In this document: positions 11,423 to 22,606 of the stretch, piece after piece
Position numbering within the stretch: position 1 is the stretch's first letter
Layout of the letters: each line of letters opens with the position of its first letter
Assembly: GCA_003290165.1 (NCBI GenBank)
Contig: QNQO01000521.1
Span: forward strand, 186,001-250,000
Length of the DNA: 64,000 nt
DNA from: Berberis thunbergii
Lineage: Eukaryota > Streptophyta > Magnoliopsida > Ranunculales > Berberidaceae
Reading direction: 5' to 3'
Notes under the pieces: generated by a model
Databases searched by the model: none
What the model saw: only the letters and a program-made list of their open reading frames with translations
Told to the model about the DNA's origin: nothing
Translations under genes and position numbers: made by a program

Positions 11423-13300
11423 AGTTTACATTCTGTCACTCTTTAAAAGAGGGCATTTTAAATTACAATATGTAAAGGGGATGGTTACAGTTGCCTAAGG
11501 CCATTTGTAGGCAGCTGCCTCTATGAAGGCTTCTGAGTTTCTGACCTTTCGATCAATATTTACAAACTTAGCTCGTGCAAAAGCATTTGGCTTGAAACAC
11601 ACTATAACATATCTATCTTGTGCATTCTAAGAAGGTGCGAACATACATATTAAAACTCTTCTGTATCCAGAAGAGCTCTACAAATTTTCTAACAACTTCA
11701 TGACATTATATGGTCGAGTCTACAAGGTCTTAACACGAACACTAACAAATTGTATTAGATTTGATGTCGGCAAGGGATTTTGCTTCCAAATTTCGTTCTT
11801 TCTCTTAAGTTGCGAATTAGTTATAAATTACTATACAAGTTGGTTTACAGAATAGTGTAAGAAGAGAATCATCAGTACTATTTTTATCAGAACCTTAGTT
11901 AAGAATGAATTTTAAAGAACCTTTGTGTTTGTTTCATGTTTCATTATACTGGAACATCTGTAATGGGAACAGTGTCGTCATTCCGTACAAACAGCTCCTC
12001 AACATTTAACATTCATTAAACAAGATTAAATAGGGCTAATTAACTATTGAAAATAAGAATCTCCTTGGGAACAAATTTTTTTTATAGGTTATAAGGATAT
12101 TTCCAGGTATGTTCTCTACTCGAAACAAATGAAAAAAAAAAATAATAATAATAATAATAACAAGAATAATAAAATAAAAATATTTGTTCTAAACAAGTTT
12201 CAAAAATATCGAATATGTCGGTTGGTTAAATTGATTGCATTAAAAAGATTAATTAAAATTTCCATGTTGTTGTCATTTAAGCTACCTGAATATAACATCT
12301 TGGACTACTTGGCACTGATTTTGAGATTTTCTCCGTTGCATCGTAAACCACTAAACCCTAATTAATTCGATGAGGGTATGCGTAAATAACAAAGTCGCAG
12401 AGGTTGAGTATCTACTTCATAAAATATACATATTTATAACAATCCAACAAAAAAAAATCACTAAATAGTTTCATAAATGAAGTGATAGAATAAAAATCAG
12501 ATTATCATGAATAGTATGGTGTTGCAAGTGATATTATTTATGGTGATATAATTTATTGTATCACTTTATTTATAAAACTATTTTTCAAAATTTTGCCTGA
12601 ATTTAATTTTGACTTAAAATTGTTTGGTGGACTATTACATTATAAAAGTGAAATTATTTTGGAGATTGTTATAAAACCGTTGATTTGGTATAGTGATCAT
12701 TTGATTTTTTTTACTTTTACCATGACATTATGGATTTTGGTATGTGATTCCTCATCCCAAACAACTGTAAATTTATAGTGTTTTTTTTTTCTCAGTAACT
12801 TTTTTCTAACCCTGTGTACATATACCTCAATAAATTTGACATACATTTTTTTTTTTTGTAAAGGACCAATATTAACATTCGATTAGTTAGATCTTGTATG
12901 ATCAAAATGAAAATACATGGAATTAAAGATAATTTTTGTCTTAACCCCAAAAAATGCCCCCACACCCCTATATAATTATAGGACTTCTAGCATGGGCTAG
13001 ATTGAAGTGCCAACAAGCTATCCATAAAACTATTCAACAAATGTCCTTGTCCAAATGGTCAATTCTATGAGATTGTAAAACCTTACACACAATGCACAAA
13101 TGTCCTTGTCCTAATAATGACCCAAAGTGACTTGAATCTATAACTCTCATTTGGCTGGCACTTAAGTGTACACTCTTTGTAGGCCATCCCAAATAGTTCA
13201 ACAAGTCCTTCTTAGAACCTTCATCAATCCCTTCCATTTTTCCTCCCTATCAAATAGTGCTCATCCCATGCAGGGGTTCCTTAGATCTTTCAAAAATTCT
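11423..13300. other. AT-rich spacer, no gene seen
   Basis: Holds an AAT/AAC microsatellite near 12130-12170. A minus-strand frame at 13034-13237 has ordinary composition but no motif I recognise; it could be an exon-like relic. Confidence 0.5.
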
Positions 13301-13458
13301 AGGATGCCTGGTTTGGCATGTTTGGTGCGTGTCTGAACGGTTTTCTTCCCTTTTTTTAGGTTTAAATCAGATTTTTTTTCCAAACCATTCACGTGATTGA
13401 TACCATGCGATGCACGTGTTTGATACCACGCACCAATCATGTCAAACCAAATACCATA
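13301..13458. mobile_element. Small MITE with ~25-bp inverted ends
   Basis: The left end TTTGGCATGTTTGGTGCGTG is inverted at the right as CACGCACCAATCATGTCAAA, giving a 158-bp element. The target duplication and hence the superfamily could not be settled. Confidence 0.55.
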
Positions 13459-15059
13459 GTCTTACGTAAGTCTTTTTCTAACCGATGAAATGCATAATCA
13501 ATCAGTCAATCAATCAATTAATCAATCAAAGGGTATCCCTAAACCTCACTAGAGTTCCCTTTCCTAACTATTTACTCCCAGATTAACAACACAAAACTTG
13601 AAGATCTTTGTAGGGGTTGATAACTTTTTGAAACTAGAAATTATAGGCTCCTCGCTCCCTAAAATGGCTGTTTTGAATCTCTACTTCTCACTCCCAGTTG
13701 TTGTCCATTGGTGTTCTCAAACTTTGAAAAAGAATTGTTGACTTATTTGGCCATATAGTAGGATCCACAAGCCCTTGAATGACCATCCGTACCTAAGCAT
13801 CTTTATTTTTTTTCTGGAAAAGAAGATCACAAAAGTGTGGTGTTTTTAATGCACTTTATCCGTGTAAGTTGAGCAGCCAGCTAGCTCAAGTGTTTATGGT
13901 CCCATCCCATACTTACCTGATGAGAGCATTGGAAGAAGAAGGAAGAAAAAGAAAGGCCAAAGAAATTTCCTATCAATTGGTTACCAGTCTGATGTTCAAA
14001 ACCATCATTTTATTAAAGTTGAGAGTAGATGTTCAACCAATTGAACTACAATTGGTAGATTTTATATTTTTATCTAATCGTAGAGAAGATAGTCAATACA
14101 ATTTTAGTCAAAAAAAATGAAATGAGCGATTTAATTAGTCAGTTTCATTATGAACTATTTACAGTTTTGTTTTATTGAATTCTTGGAATTAAACAGTTAC
14201 GTCAATTTCAGTTTCTTTCTTGTGAATTTTCTTTTAATTGTCAATCTAAAATTTAATCTAACTTCATGATTTTTTTTAACACAAGGCAACCAGGGTTGGT
14301 GTTGGAATTTTTGTTCAATCAATTGAGAAATAGGCCAATTTCTTTGTGGCTCTGGAGGATCAGTGTGATATATCAGCCTACGCGACAAGTGCATCTCCAA
14401 CAATTAACCTTGAAATAGAAAAGAATAACTTTTAGACACAGTCTAAAATCAGTTTTAGGGTGTGGAATTCGACGAATAATGGTCCCCTAAAACCATAGAG
14501 CCTAGGATTCGAGGTTTCCATATGGGTCGCGCTAAGTGTTACTTATCCCGTTTTATCACTAACATCAATCTAATTGATGAAAGTAATTAATCAAGGACAA
14601 TAGAAGAATAACTACCTAACAACCAAAACTTGGCAATCTAAACCCAATTTTGTATTGTTAATTGAATGAATACAAAAGATAAGAGTAGTGAGAATGGGTG
14701 AAATTATAATATTAGGGTTTCAAAGGTTTAAGGATGTTGGGGATGAAGAGGCAAGGTCCATGTGAGAAGGGAAGGGTCCAAGAAAGCATTGGATCCTCTC
14801 TTCTCTAATTTATAAAATTTTAAAAAAAAAATCCCCTTTTATTTTATGAAAGAGAAGAGTATATATGCTTCCCCATGATCTCATGGCATGGTGATTGATT
14901 GAGAGGTTCATGGAACTTGCAAAGCTCACATGAAGTGTACTTTATTTTATATTTATAAAAGAAGATCAGGGTTTGAAATTTAAATGAATTGAGCCCTTCT
15001 TCATTGAAACTTCACTTAAATATATTCTGGCCATTTATACTAATCAACAACCATATCCT
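13459..15059. other. AT-rich spacer, no gene seen
   Basis: Contains an ATCA-type microsatellite at about 13497-13530. Open frames at 13869-14120 and 14197-14403 show no domain. Confidence 0.5.
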
Positions 15060-15068
15060 TTCTTTGTG

Positions 15069-15259
15069 GAGCGATTCTATGTGTCGAGGGAAAGGGCGAG
15101 GAAACCAGCGAGGTAAACGAGGTGGCGGGGGGTGAACCGTTCACCCCCCTCGAGATGCGCGCGCGGAAAACATCTCGAGGGGGGTGAACGGTTCACCCCC
15201 CGCCACCTCGTTTACCTCGCTGGTTTCCTCGCTCTTTCCCTCGACATTTAGAATTTTCC
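15069..15259. mobile_element. Foldback element FB-C (stem 'GTCGAGGGAAAG')
   Basis: Near-perfect 80-bp arms run from GTCGAGGGAAAGGGCGAGG inward to CTCGAGATG around the 13-nt loop CGCGCGCGGAAAA. The outer ends are GAGCGATTCTATG and, from the right, GGAAAATTCTAAATG. A perfect 9-bp duplication TTCTTTGTG lies at 15060-15068 and 15260-15268. It is nearly identical to FB-D at 54419 in the opposite orientation. Confidence 0.9.
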
Positions 15260-15320
15260 TTCTTTGTGATGGCTCATGTAATGATCCCTTTCTTCCATTT
15301 AAGTTTCAGCTAAAGGGTTA

Positions 15321-16065
15321 TGTGGGAGCCAAAAATGACCCTTAGCCCAATAGGATAGAGAAGTCCAAAGATTTAGGTTGTTTTCGAAAAGTTAAAAATT
15401 TACCATGAAAGGCGTCCAGTACAGCTCAGCAGAATACTCTTTTCTCAGCAGAAGAATAATATTTAGCGCCGATCACCATGCTCAACTGAGTACATAAGCT
15501 TGCAAGAGAGGTGTCACTAAACAGGAAGTTACAACCGTCAACGGGAGGTTACAACTTCCTGAGAGAAGTTAAGATTACATCTGCCTAAGAGGAGTTATAA
15601 TCGCTTGCAAGCAGATCACTCACTCATCTGCCACGCGTCTCACTAATATGCGGAGTTACAACCGCTTGCAAGTAGATGACTCACTTATCTGCCACGTCTC
15701 AGTAATCTGTTGAAATTATAACTGCCTACAAGTAAATCACTCACTAATCTGCCACGTGTCTCACTAATTTGCGGAGTTACAACCGCTTGCAAGCAGATCA
15801 CTCACTCATCTGCCACGTGACTCACTCATCTGCTAGCAGTTTACTCGATCTGCCTCTATAAATAGCCAAACACAAAGCCATCTGGAGGTAACTCTTTTTT
15901 TATTCACAATTCTCTCTTCAATTATAGAAAAATAAATATTTTCCTAAAGACATTGTTCTAACTTTGGCATCGGATTCCCCGTGGCAGGCACCACACCAGT
16001 GTCAAGAATTAACCTTCATCTTATGTAGATTGCTCTGCGTGATCCGATGGAAATTTGCATCTACA
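15321..16065 (+). repeat. 5' LTR of the Gypsy element
   Basis: Carries about four diverged tandem units of about 60 bp (15592-15820), each beginning GAGTTACAACCGCTTGCAAG and containing GCCACG; two units contain the G-box CACGTG (15753-15758, 15814-15819). A TATA box TATAAATA lies at 15857-15864, a normal U3 layout. It is visibly diverged from the 3' LTR. Confidence 0.88.
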
Positions 16066-16088
16066 AATTGGTGCTTTCAATGAGAGCT
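16066..16088 (+). other. Probable primer-binding site region
   Basis: The 5' LTR end is followed directly by AATTGGTGCTTTCAATGAGA. The position is right for a PBS; the tRNA is not identified, and it is not the common initiator-Met PBS. Confidence 0.5.
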
Positions 16089-16187
16089 TGAATCAAACTC
16101 ATTGCACGTTCTCTTCCATTCACAAAAAACTTTTATTCATTCAGTTTCAATTTCATTCACAAACACTTTTATTTTCAATTCAATACA

Positions 16188-17640
16188 ATGGTGGGAACTC
16201 GAAAACAAACTAGCAAAAATATTGTTACAAGGTATTCTGCTTGTACTAGGCTGTCATCGTCATCACGAGTTAATCCCATTGAAACTTTCATTCATTCAGT
16301 TTCAATTTCATTCACAAACACTTTTATTTTCAATTCAATACAATGGTGGGAACTCAAAAACAAACTAGCAAAAATACTGTTACAGGGTATTCTGCTCGTA
16401 CTAGGCTGCCATCATCATCACGGGTTTAGACATTACCGGCTGGACAACAACTGATAGTGGGTCTGCCACCGCCTGCTGACCATCAATCGCAACCTTCTGC
16501 AACAAGCCAAATGGAGATGACACAACAAAAAAATCTTGCAAGGTAGATTGCCAATCTAACCAAAATATTGGAAGAACAAACTCACGTGGTAAAGCGATTA
16601 GTGAGCGAACAACCAAGGCAGACGACACATAGCCATCTACCAGCAGATCATGAGCATAGAAGTGGAAGGAGTCATCCATCAAAGGGAAACAATCCCTCTG
16701 GAAGCATTCATTCGAGATTAGGGTCACAAGTAAATGTGCACTCTAGGCTCGGACCTCAAAGGAGAGTCTTCTCAAGGTTGGGCTCCCAAGCAACTGTGCA
16801 CTCAATGCTAGGACCGCAGACTACACCCAATATAAGTGGTTGGCGCTAAAGACAAAATCCCGATGGATGCGAACAACGCAAGGGATCAGATCTAGATTAC
16901 TACACTAATTTCTCCCACGTCCCACATTCAAATGCTCGTCAAATCAAGAGAAGCCTTCAGGCGAATCCCATTGAGACTCTACCTCACTCACATGTAGGTA
17001 AGTCACAATCAAATTCTGAATATGATGAGTCATCTATCACAAATAATCATAATCGAAACCACCATACGTCCGATCAGCAGGATACACACAAGCCCTTGGG
17101 AGCAGATGATGTGACACGAATGGTCAAAGAGTGGTTGATGAATTTACAAGTTATGAGAAATCCAGATGATACTCTGCGCAGAGAGGTAGCCTTGGTGAAC
17201 ACTTCACCTTTTACAGATAACATCGATGAAGCTCCTCCACCAGTAAGGTTTACCACACCAACTTTTACTCCTTTCAAATGAGATTCTGATCCTGAGAGGC
17301 ACTTGAAGCATTTTTGAAGTGTCATGACTCTGCACAAAATTGATGATCCGCTTATGTGCAAAATATTAATATTTGCTATGACTTTACAGAGAGTAACCCA
17401 ATATTGGTTTCACACTTTGATCCTCAGTCGATCAACAACTTTGGAGATCTATCCCTTGTCTTCACAAAAGAATATTCATCTTACTGAATTGTCAAAAAAC
17501 ATGCTGACCATCTCTTCAACATGAAGTAGAAGTCAAATGAATCACTCAGAGACTTCATTAAAAGATTTAAGGCAGAAAAAACGAGCATAGTTGGGTGTGA
17601 TGATCAAATTGCGTCCTCAGCTGTCAGAAAGGGTGTGATG
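16188..17640 (+). pseudogene. Gypsy gag relic
   Basis: The start MVGTRKQTSKN at 16188 is copied again at 16343 in another frame by a 155-bp tandem duplication. A Gly/Ser/Arg-rich part follows with four copies of a peptide like HSRLGSQ/HSRLGPQ (about 16700-16820). Frames near 17280-17640 spell a Retrotrans_gag-like core: DPERHLKHF, DDPLMCKI, FAMTLQRVTQYWF, then SNESLRDFIKRFKAEK. Several stops and frameshifts break it, and the TRIM insertion follows at 17634. Confidence 0.8.
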
Positions 17641-18265
17641 ACCCCTCCCGCACTGTACCGATATTGTCCGCTTTGGGCTACCATCCAGCCCTCACGGCTT
17701 TAAAAGGCCTCGATACAATAAGGAGTTGACCCAGCACATATAAGGATCATCTTCCTCCCCTACCCAGGCGATATGGGACTATGATTCCCCTTGTAGCTCG
17801 TCCAACCCCTCTCGGCCTATTGGTCCTGTTTGGCATCTTGGGCCAGTTGGGCTCCGACCCTCACCCTCACCTCAGGTCCGCCCACTCAGGGTCTCACAAT
17901 CCACCCCCTTAAGGCCCAACGTCCTCGTTGGCCACACAGGCACAACGCCCACATTGCCCGAGGGCCCACCTCCATGTGGCATACTTTCGACTGGGTCAGG
18001 CTCTGATACCAAACTGTGACGACCCCCTCCCGCACTGTACCAATACTGTCCGCTTTGGGCTACCATCCGGCCCTCACGACTTTAAAAGACCTTGATACAA
18101 TGGGGAGCTGACCCCGCACGTATAAGGATCATCCTCATCCCCTACCCAGGTGATATGGGACTATGATTCCGTTTGTAGCTCGTTCAACCCCTCTCGGCCT
18201 GTTGGGCATCTTGGGCATGTTGGGCTCCAACCTTCACCTCAGGTTCGCCCACTCAGGGTCTCACA
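17634..18265 (-). mobile_element. TRIM (terminal-repeat retrotransposon in miniature), nested in gag
   Basis: Two direct repeats, 17634-17898 and 18015-18265, both read TGTGA..GACCC to GGGTCTCACA on the plus strand. They flank 116 bp of non-coding DNA. Next to the right repeat, 17999-18011 is the complement of TGGTATCAGAGCC, the initiator-Met tRNA primer site, so the element is minus-oriented with its 5' LTR at the right. The duplication AAGGG flanks it at 17629-17633 and 18266-18270. No coding capacity, 632 bp in all: the hallmarks of a TRIM. Confidence 0.92.
17999..18011 (-). other. TRIM primer-binding site (initiator-Met tRNA)
   Basis: The minus strand reads TGGTATCAGAGCC, three bases inside the 5' LTR boundary at 18015. 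Confidence 0.9.
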
Positions 18266-18984
18266 AAGGGTGTGCCCGCAGATCACCCGTTGTATGGCGA
18301 GCTGACCATGAAATCAGGTAAAACTCTTGCAAAAGTCTTCACCATGGCAGAATGTTATGCATTGTGGGACGATGAAAAACAACATTGCTAAGGTATCTGA
18401 TTTGTTTAAGAAGAATAGCCAACGTACACAAAAGAATACATATCAAAAGGAGAGTAAGAAGAACAGGGGTGACAAGCGTTGAGCACGCTCTCTAGCAAAA
18501 AACTCCTCTACTAGTAGAGCATACACATAGTTCTCGGTTCCAATCAATCAAACTCTCTGGCGCAAAAAAAATTGATGATTGTGGCAACCGACCATTTCAC
18601 AAAGTAGATTGAAGTTGAGGTTTCCTAGCTTTTTCATTTTTAACTTCTTAGGAAAAGAAATGCAATGTACGTGTAAGAAAAATTTTGTTGTATTTTATTT
18701 CTTCAACAAAACTCCTCATCCGGTAGAACATACACAGTGTTCTTCGTTTCGATCAATCAAATTCTTCACTAGAAGAACCAATCTTGGCCGAAGAAACTGC
18801 CATCAATGAAAGAAGACTTGAAAAGATCTGAACAAACATTTACATATACCACAGCAGATGATACATTATTTTGCTTTTCAGCAAATAACACACATTCCTC
18901 AGTTGAAATAGGAAAACACGAGAATTCGTTCTACATGTCATACAATAGAAGACATTCATAAGTACAAATATTTATGTACACCTC

Positions 18985-19355
18985 AATAGAGGATGGCACT
19001 CTACGTGAGTGGATAATTCAATGTATAAGAAACATCTTACTCAGGACTACTTAAATCCGTTTAAGTTTAGTCAAGTGGTTAGCAGACCACACAAGCAAAA
19101 TGCCTCAGTAGAGGATCACACCCCAGTAGAGAATTATACCTCAGTAGAGGATGACACTCTTCGTGAGTGGGTAATTCAATGCATAGAAGCATCTTACTCA
19201 GGACTACTTAAATCCGTTTAAGTTTAGTCAAGTGGTCAACAGACCACGCATATATAGTGCCTCAGTAGAGAGTGTGAGTGGGTAATTCAATGCATAAAAC
19301 CATCTTACTCGAGACTACTTAAATCTGTTTAAGTTTTGTCAATTGGTCAGCAGAT
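18985..19355 (+). repeat. Three diverged tandem units inside the Gypsy element
   Basis: Each unit contains GTGAGTGG.TAATTCAATG, then CATCTTACTC..GACTACTTAAATC and GTCAAGTGGTCAGCAGACCAC or close variants. The first two units are about 160 bp apart and the third is shorter. Confidence 0.7.
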
Positions 19356-19649
19356 CACACAATATTTCCATGCAATTTCCAAGATAAACAGATTTGAATC
19401 AATGATTAACTTTATCAAGTTATGCTTAAATTCTGACTTAGCACATTGAAAACTCATGAACGAGGCCAATAAAACTTTTGCACTCTTAAAGAAAATATTT
19501 CTAAGTCAGCAGACCAACAAACACACACAAAGTTTGGGGATCATAAAAGCAAAAAATAACACTATTTGATATGAAGTCACCATCAAACTCCAAAAGAAAT
19601 TCAAACTCTCACTAGTAGAGCAACAACTTTGGATCGATTCTTGAGTAGA

Positions 19650-19960
19650 TCAACAGACAAATCCAGGAGAGGACCTGTACATTTGCTTGGCAGTTTCAAA
19701 TGTAGCAGTTAGTTCAATTTTCATCAGCGAATAGTTAGGGGCACAACTTCCTCTCGGATGTTTGCCAGAAACTCATGAAATGAGCGATAGAGTTGAACCA
19801 ATATGACTTAATCTACCGGCCGATGACAACTATAAAGGTTCTAGTCTTAGCAGAATTCGTTTCCTCTTCAACCAGGGAAACAAAATCGGCCAGTAGATCA
19901 GTGTCCCGTCTTTCAACAAATGAAGACTCATCAACTCATGCTGAAATAGGGGTAGGTCAG
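19650..19960 (+). pseudogene. Gypsy pol relic (end of RT/RNase H)
   Basis: Readable pieces include LGSFK/LAVSNVAVSS-type sequence around 19680-19720 and, from 19793, NQYDLIYRPMTTIKVLVLAE. These correspond to the WA.EL.QYD..Y.PR..IK.Q.LADF segment that closes the RNase H domain of Ty3/Gypsy pol. Frames change between the pieces. Confidence 0.65.
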
Positions 19961-20399
19961 CCCAAAGATATGCCACTCCTTAACTTATGCTAAAATAGGG
20001 GTAGGTCAACTTAAAGATATGTGACATTTATAGGTGGATGGGTCGTCAAATCACCAGGAAACCAGAGCATGACTAGTTTTATTCACCTAAGGATGATTCT
20101 CTATTTGGACAAAGTCCAAGAGGCCATGAAATGACTATGTATGAGTCAGCCGCTCATCTGCAGCAAAGGCCTCTACATGCATATCATTTTGTATTCAATA
20201 GACTACATTTCAACAACAACAGAAGCCTTTAAATGCAAATCATTTACTTGTATCAATAAAGACAGATAAGTCAGCAAGATCAGGGGCATTCTACTTCTAT
20301 TTTTAGCAAGGCTCCTTAGTGAAAATACATCTCCCCTGCTTTTAAGTAAGAAGGAAAAGAAAAATGGTAAGCTCAAAAGCAAAAGAGATTAGGGGCATT

Positions 20400-21137
20400 T
20401 GTGGGAGCAAAAAATAACCATTTGCCCAACATGATAGAAAAACCCAAAGATTTGGTTTGTTTCCGAAGCCCAAAATTACCCATGAAAGGGGCCCAGTACA
20501 GCTCAGCATAATATTTTTTTCTCAACAGAGGAATAGTGTTCAACGCTGACCACCATGCTCAGCTGAGTACACAAGCTTGCAAGAAAGGTGTCACTAAACA
20601 GGAAGTTACAACTGCCAACGGGATGTTACAACTACCTGAGAGAAGTTGCAAGTAGTTAAGAGAAGTTACAACTGCCTAAAAGGAGTTACAACCGCTTGCA
20701 AGCAGATCACTCACTCATCTGCCACGTGTCTCACTAATATGCGGAGTTACAATCGCTTGCAAGCAGATGACTCACTTATCTGCCACGTTTCACTAATTTG
20801 TTGAAGTTATAATTGCCTACAAGCAGATCACTCACTTATCTACCACGTGTCTCACTAATCTGCAGAGTTACAACCGCTTGCAAGCAGATCACTCATTCAT
20901 CTGCTAGCAGTTTACTCAATCTGCCTCTATAAATAGCCAACACACAAAGCCATCTGGAGGTAACTCTTTATTGATTCACAACTATCTCTTCAATTATAGA
21001 GAAATAAATATTTTCCTAAAGACATTGTTTTAACTTTGGCATTGAAGTCCACGTGGCAGGCACCACACCAGTGTCAAAAATTAACCTTCATCTTATGCAG
21101 ATTGCTCCGCATGATCCGACGAAAATTTGCATCCACA
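20400..21137 (+). repeat. 3' LTR of the Gypsy element
   Basis: Preceded by a purine-rich tract (AAAGAGATTAGGGG, about 20382-20395) acting as the polypurine tract. It repeats the 60-bp units of the 5' LTR (about 20680-20900), with G-boxes at 20723-20728 and 20844-20849 and TATAAATA at 20938-20945. Confidence 0.88.
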
Positions 21138-21142
21138 AGTTA

Positions 21143-21657
21143 CACTTGGGGTTGAGCAAAGGATGGCAATAGTTCTAAATATAGACTATTGTCGTAATGG
21201 TGTTGCATGCTGCTCCAATCCATTGGTTTTAAGTTTATTTGGTAGCTATCATGGAAAACAAACATGAGAATTGAAATTGATTTCGTGAATTTTGATTTTG
21301 AGAGAGGCGAGGGACAAAGAATGACAAAACTAATCAAGTGAAAATTTGATTTTTCGTCATTATGTAGACAACCAAATAGTGAAAAAAGCCACTGACATGA
21401 AATTCATATTTCATTTTCCATGAAAAATGCAAACATGCCTAGATGAATTTGTATTACTTGAACACAATCACATACTTTAAATATTATCTTAACATTTTAA
21501 TTATGTGTCTTTGACATATCTGTCTTTCTTAATTTTAAATTCTACAAATATAACTGGTTTAAATTTGTGGAACCATTTCCCCCAAAATGCCAATTCCCTT
21601 TGATTTAAAATTTTACACTGTAATAAATAAATATATGAGTTAATGGGGCCACATGTG
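21143..21657. other. Spacer, no gene seen
   Basis: AT-rich, no recognisable content. Confidence 0.6.
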
Positions 21658-21729
21658 GGGTCCATAGCTCAGTGGCAGAGCATTTGACTGTAGATCAAGA
21701 GGTCATCGGTTTGATCCCGATTGGGCACT
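21658..21729 (+). tRNA. tRNA-Cys-derived gene with a GTA (Tyr) anticodon, probably a pseudogene
   Basis: The 72-nt segment begins GGGTCCATAGCTCAGTGG and folds as a tRNA. It matches plant tRNA-Cys(GCA) as I know it, but the anticodon at 21690-21692 is GTA. Compared with that tRNA, other changes are also mostly C-to-T or G-to-A: the T-arm reads GGTTTGATCCC instead of GGTTCGATCCC, and ACCGG has become ATCGG. An A replaces C in the 3' acceptor strand (GGGCAC), creating a mismatch. A T-run after 21729 could terminate Pol III. The loss of the TTCGA loop consensus (B box) argues for decay rather than for a new Tyr tRNA. Confidence 0.8.
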
Positions 21730-21914
21730 TTTATTTTAGTTTTCACAAACAAATCATTTTTGTCTTGATCGTTTTGCATGTGAAAACCTAATGAACAATA
21801 TCAGTTTGTCCATTTCGAGAAATCGAATGCAGAATTTCCCCAACACCTACGTAAAAGCATAAGTATCATTTACAATCGCTTTTATCCCTCAAAGCATAGG
21901 TATCATTTACATCT
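21730..21914. other. Spacer
   Basis: Short, nothing recognisable apart from the T-run following the tRNA-like gene. Confidence 0.5.
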
Positions 21915-21922
21915 ACTCCCCA

Positions 21923-22365
21923 TAGGGCTGAACAAAAAACCGATCAAACCGATCAAAACCGAACCGATTGGTTCGGTTTAAATTCGGTTCGGATCGGTTT
22001 CAGTTAAAAAAAATGCAAAACCGAAGTGGTCGGTTCGGTTTTTGGTTTCTATGTGATTTAAACCGACCAAACCGAACCGAATATTTAAATATATTATATT
22101 ATTTATATATAAATATATTTTATTTTATATATAAATAATATAATATGTTTAAATATTCGGTTCGGTTCGGTTTTATTTCGATTTTGGTTCGATTTTAGTC
22201 GGTTCGATTCGGTTACGGTTTGCATAAATTGGAATCGGTTCGGTTTCGGATCGGTATTGTTAATGGTCGGTTCGGTTTCGGTTTAAAAATTTTAAAACCG
22301 ATCTAAGTCGGTTTGGTTCACGGTTTAGGTGAAAAACCGAACCGACGGTTCGGTTTTCAGCCCTA
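21923..22365. mobile_element. Non-autonomous hAT MITE, 443 bp
   Basis: Ends are TAGGGCTGAA at the left and TTCAGCCCTA at the right. The 8-bp duplication ACTCCCCA lies at 21915-21922 and 22366-22373. Both flanking arms are filled with CGGTTCGG/CCGAACCG words; the centre (22081-22155) is an AT-only palindrome of about 75 bp. No coding. Confidence 0.93.
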
Positions 22366-22373
22366 ACTCCCCA

Positions 22374-22606
22374 ACTAATGAGTATTCCTTCGTAATGTCA
22401 TTGTGCTCTTCTCGGTAGAAGAATTATTCACTCATTGGTCCATTGTTCAATGGGATGATGGCAAGTGGTTTCGAATGCTTATATGGAAGATGTCTATTGT
22501 AAATGAAGGAAAATTTTAAGTTAGTTATGCTATGTGTTATGATCTTACTGTACAATGAGCATAAAGAAAAGAAAAAAACGGAAATGACTTTTAATGTATA
22601 CTTTTT
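22374..22606. other. Spacer
   Basis: No gene or repeat recognised. Confidence 0.5.

Larger units (their letters stand above)
15321..21137 (+). mobile_element. Decayed Ty3/Gypsy LTR retrotransposon, 5.8 kb
   Basis: Two LTRs (15321-16065 and 20400-21137) start TGTGGGAGC and end in ACA. The 5-bp flanks GGTTA (15316-15320) and AGTTA (21138-21142) differ at one base. Between them, gag relics (16188-17640) and an RNase H relic (about 19650-19960) survive; protease, most of RT and integrase are missing or unreadable, so this is a deleted, non-autonomous and old copy. A TRIM is nested at 17634-18265. The order of gag and RNase H gives plus-strand orientation. Confidence 0.9.

Noticed and set aside
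13034..13237. Exon-like minus-strand frame (LGWPTKSVHLSASQMRV)
   Set aside because: Composition is protein-like but there is no recognisable family, splice partner or promoter.
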